Assembly (NCBI GenBank): GCA_000697055.1
Contig: JNDT01002385.1
Span: forward strand, 1-47,091
DNA length: 47,091 bases
Reading direction: 5' to 3'
Source of the DNA: Saksenaea vasiformis B4078
Taxonomy: Eukaryota; Mucoromycota; Mucoromycetes; Mucorales; Saksenaeaceae
Made by a program: the position numbers and the translations under genes
Notes under the pieces: model-generated
Told to the model about the DNA's origin: nothing
Database searches by the model: none
The model's input: only the letters and a program-made list of their open reading frames with translations
Part shown: piece after piece, positions 47,074 to 47,091 of the stretch
Layout of the letters: the number at the start of each line of letters is the position of its first letter
How positions within the stretch are numbered: position 1 is the stretch's first letter

Positions 47074-47091
47074 GTATTTATCATCTTAACA

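Overview
The window looks like nuclear DNA of an early-diverging (zygomycete) fungus, most likely Mucoromycota/Mucorales. Genes are broken by many short introns (about 40-65 nt) and include very small exons (16-28 nt). The protein set is fungal, and intergenic DNA is full of decayed mobile-element-like sequence. Eleven genes can be built exon by exon with consistent reading frames, and a twelfth runs off the right edge. No rRNA, tRNA or CRISPR array was seen. Every gene model was spliced by eye from GT/AG (one GC/AG) sites and frame continuity; no transcript data or searches were available.

Left part (0.8-17.2 kb): a kelch-repeat membrane protein (+), a Baeyer-Villiger/flavin monooxygenase (+), a block of decayed sequence, a septin (+), a mitochondrial SpoU-type rRNA 2'-O-methyltransferase (+), then on the minus strand a large FHIP/RAI16-like protein, the dynein/Hook early-endosome adaptor subunit. 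Middle (17.2-29.9 kb): about 6 kb of gene-poor DNA holding remains of what looks like a TnpB/Fanzor-type protein, a long coiled-coil protein with poly-Asn/His tracts (+), and another 4 kb of gene-poor DNA. Right part (29.9-47 kb): an SREK1-like splicing factor (+), a BTB + CAP-Gly fusion protein (-), a CS-domain + Sel1-repeat protein with a C-terminal membrane anchor (-), DNA topoisomerase I (-), a Siw14-type phosphatase (-), a mutator-like transposase fragment with a damaged SWIM finger (-), and at the edge (+) the N-terminal part of a gene that resembles TnpB-derived Fanzor proteins.

The genes do not form a pathway. Several concern the cytoskeleton and its cargo (septin, FHIP, CAP-Gly protein, possibly the coiled-coil protein), but they lie kilobases apart and this may be chance. 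The items most worth following up are the Fanzor-like locus with its decayed relative about 26 kb away, the two unusual domain fusions, and a diverged duplicated block (7.1-7.8 and 31.3-31.8 kb) containing two short, strongly conserved cores at constant spacing.
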